The position numbers and the translations under genes are program-made. Positions 1-10,385 of a DNA stretch of 64,000 bases are shown piece by piece. The DNA is from Batillaria attramentaria (taxonomy: Eukaryota > Mollusca > Gastropoda > Batillariidae): positions 2,184,001-2,248,000 of the forward strand of contig JACVVK020000015.1 in NCBI GenBank assembly GCA_018292915.2, given 5' to 3'. The notes beneath the pieces were generated by a model. It saw nothing but the letters and a program-made list of their open reading frames with translations. It had not been told where the DNA came from and made no database searches. The stretch's first letter is position 1. The number at the start of each line of letters is the position of its first letter.

Positions 1-281
1 ATTTCTTTTCAATATTTCTCTCTTTTCATTTTTCGTAGTGTAGCAACGACAAGATGGCATATGGTACGTGTTTTAACCAAGTTTTCAACCATTGGAAAAT
101 AATGATTCTTTATTGTTCATTCCTTTTTGCACAGTTCAATCTGATGATGCTGTCAGTGAGTGACCTAAAACTGAAGTGAGGCAGTGAAACGGTTAATGCA
201 TACTGCAAGTTTTTTAAAAATTTCAACTGTGTACCTGAAGTATAGCCACTAAAATTCCCTTACAGACCACCAAACAGCATG

Positions 282-502
282 CACTCTTCGTTCTTCTTCT
301 GAAAAACTATTGAAAATTCCTTGTTGAAACCTCAAAACAGTTGGCGAGTGCGCGTTTAGCTTTGCTGCCCTGTCACTGTGGAACACACTACCTGCCAGCC
401 TGACAGACCAGTTGGACATAGATCATTTCAAGTCTGACTTGAAAACACATCTGTTCCGGCTGGCTTTCGACTAAGCCCACTTACCCCATCCTGATTCAGC
501 TG

Positions 503-570
<68 letters not shown>

Positions 571-665
571 ATATTTGTTGGTATGAGTGCGGGAATATGC
601 GCATTGAGTCACTTTGTGAGAATTTTGCGCTATATAAGTACAGTTCATTATTATTATTATTATTA
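282..665 (+). mobile_element. 3' end of a LINE (non-LTR retrotransposon), copy 1
   Basis: It encodes the C-terminal signature typical of LINE reverse-transcriptase proteins (FAALSLWNTLPASLTDQ-like, then [15 protein letters not shown] and stop), followed by a 3' UTR interrupted by a (GT)n run at about 503-567 and an (ATT)n tail. The same sequence recurs inverted at 16257-16628 and, shortened, at 45905-46124. Only the 3' end is present, as expected for 5'-truncated insertions. Confidence 0.75.
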
Positions 666-923
666 AAAGGAGCATGAAAAAGTAGCCATCAATACCATTG
701 ACTGCCTAAATACACAGAGGTAGTTCATGTAATACATACGACTGGCATGGGCAGTGGTGGCCTCCTTAGTAAGTCTCCCATTATTTATGGTACTCTTGAA
801 GCATGCTTACAAATTAGACATGGTTACTTCTTACTGATGTACATCTATGCATTACTGTGACTTCAGGGAGAAGTGAAACTAAGAGGCAGGCAAGGCTGGA
901 GGGCACTGAAAGACCGGTCTTAC

Positions 924-1073
924 TTTTTCCTTGCAAAATATCCTCTCAGATACCGCTGGACGATGATGACGGGTGAGTGCTTCTTGAGAATGTGGTTGAT
1001 GCGTGCCTCCAGTTGCCGGTATAGCTGCACCTCCTCCATGTAATTGGCATCCTGCAGGACAAGGTGCATGCGG

Positions 1074-1138
<65 letters not shown>

Positions 1139-2699
1139 GTCTACTGTTACATCTGTAGAAATTGCAGGTACATGTATATTTACCTGTACCTACCCTGACA
1201 GCATCTTCAATTTCTTGAAAGAGTCCAATTTGTTTTACAAGATTTAGACTCTCCAGATAGTATGGACTCGCACCGACTTCTCTATGAAATCTTGGAACTT
1301 GACTCTCATTTAATCCACACAGATTTTTAATATATATTTACATCATGTTTTATCGCATGCCTTTTATTTTCAAAGACCTGGCAGAGAATGACTTACTGAG
1401 CCGCGAAATAGTCTTTGCTGCTTGCGTGGCGTAAAGCCCTAAATAACTAACTAATACCTGTACCTGTTTTGTACAATCATGAATTTATTTTGACACTCCT
1501 TTACACACTAATATTTTGCATGTTTACTTGCCCAGGGCCTAAAATAAATGTTTCATAAATAAATCTTTAAGGCTGACAACAAAACACTGGCATTCAAACA
1601 TTCACCCGCTTTTCTTAGATTTTTTTAAAAAGGAAATCATTAATGAGATGGATCAAATGACATACCATGGGCGATGGAGGACACAAGTCAATTTTGAGCG
1701 ACGGTGACAGGGCAGCAAAATGCCCCCCAAACAAAGCATCTTCAATAATCTCCTCATCTGATATCACGTGATGGTCGAGAGCCTTCAACGTCCATATACT
1801 GTTGACGACATGGTGGCGATAGTTCTTCTTCAGGAAGAGTGGCGTGTCAAACAGGGTCATGATTGCAAGTTTGGGACATGCAGCGAGACTCTGCAGTGTC
1901 TCAAACTTGCCCAGTGGGTTGTCATGGAGATTGAGCGCTCGGAGCTTACGGAGGCTGGACCAAAACGGCGGCCCTGGGATGGACGTCAACTGTAACATGT
2001 ATGACAGAAAATGGAAGTACCTGTATATGTTGTGAATATTTTACAGAAACTGAAAAATTTGTTTGAAAATGGGGCCACTAATTTTTGGTCCAGAAAATAA
2101 ATGTCAAATGACAACAGCTTTGCACAACATAATGAAGAAATTACATGTGAGCAAGAAACTATTTAGATTAATCATACAGGAATGCAGGATCCTGAAACAG
2201 ATCTGATGGTGAAGACACATTGTGAATGTTCCTCATTCAAAACAAAGTTTCAGACACATGCACACGCACGCATGCACACACTAAAACAGACCACAACAAA
2301 AATAAAAAAAATCAAGGCACCTACCTGGTTACCATGGAGATCAAGCTTAACAAGCTGCTGGCAAGTGCACAGAGCATCAATTTTCGTCAAAAAGTTATTG
2401 GACAAGTTACAAATCTGAAGACTCGTGCACAAAGAAATGTCTCCGAGTTTCCGTAAATGAACACCAACAAGTCGAACAAGAAACACTCGGGTGATTTCTT
2501 TGCTGGTGCCACTGTAGGGTCCCATGTTTTTCAGCAGATATTCCATTGAGGGGACGAGGAAGTACCCACGTTCCTCTGCCTGTTTTATGGCTTCCTGCTC
2601 CCTCTGCTTGTAATACTTGCTGAGTAGAGCAGTGGCATCGGGCTTCTGGATGGTGTCAATCGCCCGAGTAAACTTCGCCCAGTCTGGTATGCTCACCAT
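924..2699 (-). CDS. LRRIQ3: Leucine-rich repeat and IQ motif protein 3 (LRRIQ3), N-terminal part
   Basis: Three coding exons are visible: 2325-2699 (start codon at 2699), 1666-1989 and 924-1051, each bounded by AG acceptors and GT donors on the minus strand. The first exon carries leucine-rich repeats (KLDLHGNQ just before its donor). The second continues them (LRALNLHDNPLG) into an LRR-cap-like segment with NSIWTLKALDHHVISDEEII, nearly identical to vertebrate LRRIQ3. The third holds an IQ motif (IIVQRYLRGYFARKK), the predicted calmodulin-binding site. The start is the ATG in context AAAATGG; in-frame codons continue upstream to an acceptor-like site at 2762, so a 5' non-coding exon nearer OGG1 is likely. 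The coiled-coil C-terminal half known from the family is not seen and should lie left of the window. LRRIQ3 is poorly characterised; a ciliary or testis role is inferred from family expression. Identity is confident, completeness is not. Confidence 0.88.
1075..1136 (+). repeat. (CA)n microsatellite
   Basis: About 60 bp of pure CA, starting about 24 bp upstream (in transcript sense) of the LRRIQ3 exon 924-1051 acceptor. On the transcript it reads as (TG)n next to the splice site. Confidence 0.95.
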
Positions 2700-2761
2700 T
2701 TTGGCGGTTAGGTAGAATGCATGTGATGAACACAGGAGGGTGGACACTGATGAGCAGGCAA

Positions 2762-3431
2762 CTGTAAACAGTACAAGAGAACAATGAAAAACTTGGTGGC
2801 TTATAAAGCAATGGTGATTACAGCACGTGCAGATTTACGCTGAAATGCATGCCTGATGAATTACAGATGATGAAAAATTCCATGTGATGTGAACTGTATG
2901 CAGATGCAATGCAACTTTTTTGTGTTAATTACTGATCATCATAGTTGTCAGCAATTGTAACTCCCTCCAGACACACACACACACACACACACACGTGCGC
3001 GTGCGCACGCACACACACACACACACACACAACACCACACACACACACATCAGATTTTTTTTAAAGCTTTAAACAGTCGAGCTTAAACGAATGCAATATA
3101 CTGCATTTTATGCAATATTCTTCCACAACACTGACCACATCGAAATCTGTGCATATATCACAACCCACTGAAACGGAAACTTTTCAACATTCAGTCTTTC
3201 CCCCCTGTGTGCAGGACTGAAAAAAAAACAGTATCAGAGTCTGCTGCAGCGCAGACACAAACTACAAAGTGAACATGGTGTAGACACAGAGATCAAATCA
3301 ATGATGAATACCTAGATGATGTCGGGTCTGTGCCCCACAAGTCAACCGAACCAGCAATATAGCGCTGAAGAGTCCGCCATGATGTAAATATCGCCCTGAC
3401 AACGGAACCGGAAACGACAAGGAGAGCAAAC
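2762..3431. promoter_or_regulatory. Shared divergent 5' region of LRRIQ3 and OGG1
   Basis: The two genes start on opposite strands, 732 bp between start codons. No TATA box is evident near OGG1. An ETS-like ACCGGAAAC lies about 25 bp upstream of the OGG1 ATG, and the ATG itself sits in ACATGGCGGCG, which resembles the YY1 motif. The left part (2970-3050) holds a (CA)n/(CG)-rich microsatellite. A non-coding first exon of LRRIQ3 is expected here but cannot be placed from sequence alone. Confidence 0.5.
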
Positions 3432-6304
3432 ATGGCGGCGCCCATCTGGCGAAGTTTTCCATGCGACAGAAGACAACTTCGACTTGATACTGTCCTTATT
3501 TGTGGTCAGTCTTTCAGGTATGCTGTGTTCCGAGAGCATACTAATCGTTAGAACATTTCTGTATGGGAGATGCATTCATAATTCTGGCAGACATGAGTTA
3601 CGCACTACTCTCGATCTCAGTTTATGGAGAGCCACTATGCCTGACTTGGTTCTGTTGTGGTGTAAGTTTCAACTTTCCAAATGGTCCAGTCCGGCAGCTA
3701 CACTATTTTGTCCATGCTTATTTTTTTTCCCCTCAAAGTTACACAAATTATACTTATTTTCCTCGGTTGGGCAGTGAATCGAGAAACATTCCATACGAGA
3801 ATCTTTGCAGCTTTTTAAACAGTTTGATGTCATGTGAACTTCAGGTGCGTTTATAACTCAGGGACTTGTGCAGCCCTGTTACTAGTGTTAGTGTGTGACG
3901 CTTGGCATGGATTGTATAAAAGCACTAACTGACACTCACTCTGCAGGTGGCGAGAGGTCAAGCCAGGAGAATGGCTGGGTGTGATAGCGAACAAGGTCTG
4001 GCGCCTCAAACAAGATGATGAACATGTTTACTATCAGGTTATACCTTTGGGTTTATTATGTGATTTAATTTTACTTGCTTTGTCCTATTATTATTTAAAA
4101 TGTTTTTCTGAATCACATCTGTGTATATATTTTTAAAATCAGAATTGCACGTAATACTGGGTGATGTGTCACGTCCGCGCCACTATCAGTTTTTAAATTG
4201 TTTTTTGTTTATTATGACATGTGACATCCTTTGGATATCAGATTTATATAACATGCTTTCTCAGTAGGGCACACCATTCAGAAGAACACAGGTTTGGAAT
4301 ACAGCTCTGATATATTTTAACAATTAAGATTGCTACCATCCCTCCCCCACCCCTCGCCCCTTTTCTGTAGGTTCTTTTACTTGGATATTTAGGGCTGCAG
4401 TGATGTCATTGTTGTTTGCCCAGCCCAAAGTCACATTTCCATTGCACCACTGAGGGACATACTGGTTGATCGCCCCCAGCTTTTGGGGCCTACGCAAGTC
4501 AAGCCTCCTCTCAGTTCCTGTTGTATAATAGTATTATACTATTAATAATACTGTGTATCGTATCCATTTTTTCAGGTTTATGAATCAACAGAAAACAGAC
4601 CAGCTCAGAGTATTTCTCATGCAGAGGGCAGCTCAAAACTAAAGATCAAGGACAGGGAAAAACATGTGAGCACTTGTAAACTTGAGGGAGACACAGAAGA
4701 TGGGAGCAGAGACTTAGAAATTGTGTGCAAAAAAGAACACACAGATGGGTTCACACGAAGGCACACCAAGCAACATCGGCATCGTGTTAGTAAAGTTTCT
4801 TATGAAACGGACACCAAACGCTCTGTACGTGATTCCTCTGTTGGACTTAACACTGCATCTTGTGTCAGCCCTGACTCCACAAAAGTCAAAGTTGAAAAAC
4901 AAGATCCTGACGACAGTAACCCTGAGTACTGCAGTATATTGCGAGATTACTTCCAGCTTGACGTAGACCTTGAAAGCCTCTACCGACAGTGGTGTGTGAG
5001 TGATGCTTACTTCAAAAAGACCGCAGCAGACTTCTGGGGCGTGCGCATGCTGCGCCAGGATCCTGTTGAAAACCTGTTTTCCTTCATTTGCTCTTCCAAT
5101 AATCACATCTCACGCATCAGCGGCATGGTGGAAAAACTGTGTGAGAATTACGGCAGTCCTGTTGCCATTGTTGACGGGAAAATGTACCACAGTTTCCCTG
5201 CCATTTCTTCTTTGGCTGTGGATGGCGTGGAGGAAAGACTGCGTGAGCTGGGGTTTGGCTACAGAGCCAAATTTATCGCCACGTCTGCAAGATATATCAC
5301 GGAAAATCACGGAGAGGAGTGGGTCGCATCATTGCGTCAGCGTCCATATGAAGAAGCAAAGACAGAGCTGATGAAACTGTGCGGTGTTGGAGCCAAGGTA
5401 AAATATAGAATCATACATTAGACAAAGAAGAGAGACATAGATCCATACCTTTCTGTGAAAACTTTCAGTTTTAGAAGGTTGCTGTGCTGTTGTTCACAGT
5501 ATTAGCAGAAAAGTGATGTGCTTCATCACTCACAATTGTAAGGACAATGTCAGCTAAATTCCTCAACTAAAACTGCGTGTAGGATATCAGAAATTCAGCT
5601 CAATGACTGCTGTTGTAGGTCACATTGAAAGTATTTTGGTATGTCATGTTTTGGTATGTTATGTGCAGGTGGCTGATTGTGTTTGCCTGATGTCACTGGA
5701 CAAGCCGGGGGCGTTGCCTGTCGACACCCACGTGTGGCAGTTCACTGCCCGCCATTACCTGCCAAAGCTGCAGAGTGCCAAGTCTGTCACAGACAAACTT
5801 TACCAGGAGATAGGTGAGAAAACAGATCAGCTCACATCTTACTAAGCATTTTTGGTTTTTGTTTGTTTGTTTTGGTTTTTGTTTTTTTTTTCGGGGGGGG
5901 GGGGGGGGGGGAGGGAGGGAAGGGGAGGGGGGCAGCTTCTTGTTGCCTCTCCTTTCAGAACTTGAATGAAGGAACACAGCTGTAGAAAATGAACAACAGA
6001 AAACAGGCTAACATCCTCTACTCCACCCCTTATTTTTTATTTTTTTTATTTTCTTCCTCCAGCTTTCTGAGACCTGTCTGAGTTGGTGGGAATGTTTGTG
6101 TGTTCTCTAGATAGCTAATACAAGTGAGAAGTGGTGAATTTTTTTTTTTTTTTTTTCAACTGCAGGAGACCACTTCAGGAAGATTTGGGGGGAGTATGCT
6201 GGCTGGGCACATTCGGTGAGTCTAGGGGCATGAGTGTAGGTGTTAAAATGAGTGCAAATGTGTGTATGTGCGTGCATGCGTGCGTGTGTGTATGTGTGTG
6301 TGTA

Positions 6305-6344
<40 letters not shown>

Positions 6345-7660
6345 AGAGAAAGAGAACCCGAGAGAAAAAGAGAGATTGGAAAGTCTTGTTTGGTCTCCAG
6401 CTGTCACCCTGGATGAGCAAGTGACTTAAGTCGCCCAGTTTTGTTTTATTTTCTTTCTCTCTCTCTCTTTTTTTTTTTTTTGCATAAGTACAGTGTATTT
6501 CTCTTGGCTCTGTCTGCACTTTGTTGGTAAGATGCAGAGACACAAACAGTACTGGCTAATTCTATAGCGCGTGTTCATTTTACAAATTAAATATAATGTG
6601 TCAACGTGTATGCTTGAATAAAACAAACTGGTGTGTGTGATTTGTCTGAGTGTGATTAGTGTAATTCTGTTGATTTTTCTTTCCCCCTACAGGTTCTGTT
6701 TACTGCAGAGTTGAGGCATATGCAGAGCAAGAAATCGACAGCGAATCAGGTGAGACTGTCTCCACTACCTGTTTTCTTTTATTTAATTTTTAAAAAAATA
6801 TAAAGAATATAAATATAGAGAATTCAAAATTAGAATATAAAATTATATATATTATATATATATTTCTAATTTTGAATTCTCTAGGTTAATGTTGAAACCT
6901 GAGTACATGTAATTTCTTTGGCACAGTCTACTGGCTGCATGTATTGTTTGCACATTTTGTCGTTTGAAATGGGGTGCAGCTTTTACACGTGATTAAGAGA
7001 CTTGTCACCAGTGCGAGAGGTCAGGGGTTCGAGTCCCACTCAGGGCAAAGAAATTTTCCTTCTCGTATGTGGCACTGTTCATTCGGGCCGATCGTCAGGG
7101 GGTCTCTCTGGGTACTCCGGCTTCCCCCCCCCCTCTGCTTTGGAAATGTTCAGCCCACCAAATTTGAAAAATAAATGCAATTCTAAATTCCGAAATTTAA
7201 ATAACTGAGCTGAGCCTTCGCACCACCTGATTGTAATGTGTTTATGTCCAGTGTGTGAGAGAATGCGTGTGATTCACGTGAGCATGCGTGTTGGGTTCAG
7301 TTCGCGGCGCTTTGAGCTGATTCATGAAATTGGGTAAAGCGCCTATACAATACTCATTATTATTATTATTATAGTGCATATTGTCATACTGAAGAGAATA
7401 TTTCATTGTAGTCATGAGTTCGTCTATGTAAATGCAGTTCAGAAGTAACAATGGTTAGTTTATCTTCATATTTGTTTCTAACACCTGGCAGTATCCATAA
7501 AATAATAATGTCATATTCTTTGTGTTTTTTTCAGGTGAAGCGTGACGCACCACCAGTTACCAAGAGAGAAGATGATACAGTCCGTAGTCAGACCAAAGCT
7601 AAGCGATCAAAAATTGCTCAGCCAAAGTCATCTTCTGTGACTCGATCCCGACTAAAATAG
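3432..7660 (+). CDS. OGG1: 8-oxoguanine DNA glycosylase/AP lyase OGG1
   Basis: Seven coding exons: 3432-3517, 3947-4037, 4576-5397, 5669-5813, 6166-6215, 6693-6749, 7535-7660. They total 1377 nt (458 aa) with every phase matching. OGG1 removes 8-oxoguanine opposite C and nicks the abasic site by beta-elimination in base-excision repair. The N-terminal domain (LICGQSFRWRE) and the HhH-GPD domain are clear: LLRQDPVENLFSFICSSNNHI resembles the family's RQDPIECLFSFICSSNNNI segment, the hairpin CGVGAKVADC supplies the Schiff-base lysine (Lys249 in human) and LPVDTHVW the catalytic aspartate (Asp268). The exon 3/4 junction falls immediately after the catalytic lysine codon. The C-terminus is basic (KAKRSK), a probable nuclear signal. 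The protein is about 110 residues longer than human OGG1 (345 aa) because exon 3 encodes a charged insert of roughly 85-100 residues between the N-terminal strands and the conserved YFQLD segment. A polyadenylation signal AATAAA lies at 7876. Start choice: first ATG, beginning MAAPIWRSFPC. Confidence 0.97.
6816..6883. repeat. AT-rich perfect hairpin in OGG1 intron 6
   Basis: A 19-nt arm at 6816-6834 (TAGAGAATTCAAAATTAGA) is perfectly complementary to 6865-6883, separated by a 30-nt loop made almost only of A and T. It is intronic and far from both splice sites. It may be a tiny MITE relic. Confidence 0.8.
6991..7372 (+). mobile_element. tRNA-derived SINE, family A, copy 1 (head truncated)
   Basis: It starts within a tRNA-like head that keeps a box B (GGGGTTCGAGTCCCAC), continues through a body shared with copies at 15365-15752 and 47303-47664, and ends with GGCGCCTATACAATACTC next to an (ATT)n tail. 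It lies in intron 6 of OGG1, same strand as the gene. Confidence 0.85.
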
Positions 7661-7875
7661 CTTGTTTGCAGAGTGCGGAGTCAACCACAGAAACCTTTCA
7701 AGAAAAATTCACTTCTCTGGACGTTGTGTGTGTGTGTGTGTGTGTGTGCATGAGATATGTGTATCAGTTACAACATGTATATGTGAAATTGAGCTTTGTA
7801 TTTTCCCCCAAAAAACCAAAACAAGAAAAACCCAGAAAATGAAATGGAATTGTGCTCAAGCAGTTCATATTAAAA

Positions 7876-7881
7876 AATAAA
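7876..7881 (+). terminator. OGG1: OGG1 polyadenylation signal
   Basis: AATAAA 216 bp after the OGG1 stop codon, in an A-rich context. It would give a short 3' UTR containing a (GT)n run near 7725-7750. Confidence 0.6.
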
Positions 7882-9334
7882 TTGAAGGCCATTGACCTCT
7901 TGACTTCCTTGTTAGTCCCTCAGTAGTGGTTTATAGAGATTGTGAGTGATAGATGTCCAGGCTGTATACGCTAAAACCCCACCTGGAAAGTTTCTGAGAT
8001 CAAATGGACAGGGGAAGAACACTTGTTTTGCCTGCAACAATGTGTGTGCGTGCGCAGTCTATTCCATCATCCCGCTGCTGTTGGTATACATTTGTTCATC
8101 CCTTCGCTGTACCGTCTGTAATCTCGAACATTTTTTCTGGGGATTCACAGAAAAGTGAAGCAATATTGCTATGATCTACCTTTGGAGTTCCAAGCGGCTG
8201 GCACTTTGTAGATCACGTTCACGTCAGCAGATTTAACAATATCTGGCGAGGTCCTACTTACCGGTTCCTAGGAGAGTCGTGGTTTTCTGCCATTTTTCTT
8301 ATTTTTTGTTTTTGTTTTGCATAGACGATCTGCCAAAAGATAGCTATCATACATGAGGGACATCCACTTTGATCTGTGTTTTAGGGCCATCATCAGTTTC
8401 ATGTGGTTTTATCTCAGGCTGTGACAGCTCATGGATTCCTTGTTTTGATGGAAATTTAGATCTACTGGGTTCTACAATTGGCTGGCAGGAAAACGCGTCT
8501 CAAGCTGTCCACTTTATTTGACACTGGTATCATAATTCTGCCGTAAAAATGTTAAAGTACACAGGCAAGCAGATAAATTCTTGCTAAAAAATCTTTCAGT
8601 TTTTACGCACAAGTCGGCTATTTGGAAAAACATTCTACACACTGATGAGGGTCACAGCACTTATTGACCTTGTGACCTGTACCAGATGTGAAGCTATGAG
8701 CGGTTTCACTAAGTTTTGCACCAAGTTCAGTTGAGCTATTCTGCTTGGTGTTCTTCCAAAACAGCATGTATTGTTTGAAATAGCAAGACTTATCCAAATT
8801 CTTTGTAAATTTTGGACGTTTTCTTCGCCGTTAAAAGAATAGGATCCTCATTTGTGGATTGCTCTTCAAAGTGTGTTTCAAACGGAGAACAGGTGTATGA
8901 ACACATAGGTTTTTGCGATTGATCTGAGTGTAAGGGTGAATAGGTGGTTTGACTGTGTGTATGGTGGCCACATCCATTTTATTTTATTTTTTTGGTGAGG
9001 GCTTTGTTTCTTCCCGACGGGCACACTTCTGAACCGTTCGAGAATAGGAGAGTGGAGTATGTGATTTTATATATACAGTCAAACCTGTGTAAGGCGGTCA
9101 CCCAAGGGACTGGGTCAAACTGACCACCTTAGACAGGTGACCGGGTTATCCAGGGTGGCATGTCAACAGCTAGTGTGGCAGGGGATCCTCTGGGGTGACC
9201 AGGTTAGACAGTGGTTTGGCTTATACAGGTGACCGCCTTGGCAGGTTCGACTGTATATACGAATGTGCATGTACCTAAACAGTTTCTCAACTCTCAGTAA
9301 CTCCACAACTCCACAGCGCGCAGTTGCAATAGAT
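7882..9334. other. Convergent intergenic region between OGG1 and CFAP157
   Basis: No supportable coding exon is seen here. The stretch carries the right-hand 178-bp MITE (9076-9253) and otherwise ordinary AT-rich sequence. It may include an extended OGG1 3' UTR on one strand and the CFAP157 3' UTR end on the other. Confidence 0.5.
9076..9253 (+). mobile_element. 178-bp MITE, copy 1 (TA-flanked)
   Basis: It begins CAGTCAAACCTG and ends CAGGTTCGACTG, so its termini are inverted repeats that extend to about 26 bp with mismatches (both continue into GGCGGTCACC). TA dinucleotides flank both ends, the target duplication of Tc1/mariner-type elements. The same 178-bp unit occurs at 55911-56088 and, inverted, at 60932-61109. 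It has no coding capacity. Confidence 0.85.
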
Positions 9335-9340
9335 TTTATT
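9335..9340 (-). terminator. CFAP157: Candidate CFAP157 polyadenylation signal
   Basis: AATAAA on the minus strand about 1 kb after the CFAP157 stop codon. No nearer canonical signal stood out, but this was read by eye. Confidence 0.4.
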
Positions 9341-10385
9341 TTCTCTTTTTTTTTCTTGCAAAACATTGTACATATTTACAAAAAAAGCTAAACAAATAAA
9401 ATCTGTGACCAAATAGAGACAAACTGCATCTTATCCCTCCATTCGAAATGGAGGCATGTGCAGTGACTTAAAGTCTGTCAACAATATGTACAAAGTATGT
9501 GTACAACTAATTACTGGATATGTACAGTGTTACAGGGATGTACTGTGACGGACACCTGTATACATAGGACAGAAATTGCCATAATATGTGTATGAATCCA
9601 AAAGAATTCATACAGGCTAAAGGGAACTTATCACAGACTGTGTACATGCACTCATTTTGTAGTGACACACTGAACCCTGCTCATCCCACCTCATAACATC
9701 AGTGACAATCAAGAAGGAAAAAACAAAAAAGAGGACAGCAGAGTTGGAACAGTTATGTGATTTTTTAACTTCCATATATCCAGAAATTTAACGGTTAGAC
9801 ATGCAGATGTAGTCTGTATCCAAATTGTGCACATTTGCTCCAAACAGTGATGACCAAAAAAAAAAAAAAAAAAAATTGAAACTCTGGCTGCATTTGCACC
9901 AATCAGATTGTACAAAACTGTGTAGTTACCCTTAATCTGCTTGTGTTTGCAAAGTGGCATAGCATTTTGCAACTGCCCTGCCATTTTGGTGTAACTCACT
10001 TTTTGAGAATGTTTGAAGCGAAATAGATTCTCAAAACCAAGTTTACACCACGAGCCATGCACACACCAGTCAGGAGAAATGCATTGAAATGTCAAAGCAG
10101 TACACCTGCACATGGGTGCAACTACAGTTTTTTTTTTTCATATTCTTTTTTTCAAACCAGCACGGTACTTTGCCCATGTATTCAGTTTTGTGGTGTTTCT
10201 CGAAACCCTTTGCACTGTAAGTATAAAGGAAAAACAACAAAATACACAAGTACTAGTGGTAGTGTTTTTTTCATGAGTGATTTGTTCTCCCAGAGCATAA
10301 CAGCTTGCAGACGGACGGACTGGCTGACTGAACCTGTAGACCTCATAAGTCGTGAACAACAAAAACACAAAAAAATCAAGCAATC

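Noticed and set aside
879..1137. Cys-Val repeat proteins from (CA)n runs
   Set aside because: Microsatellite translation. The real exon here is 924-1051, joined by splicing.
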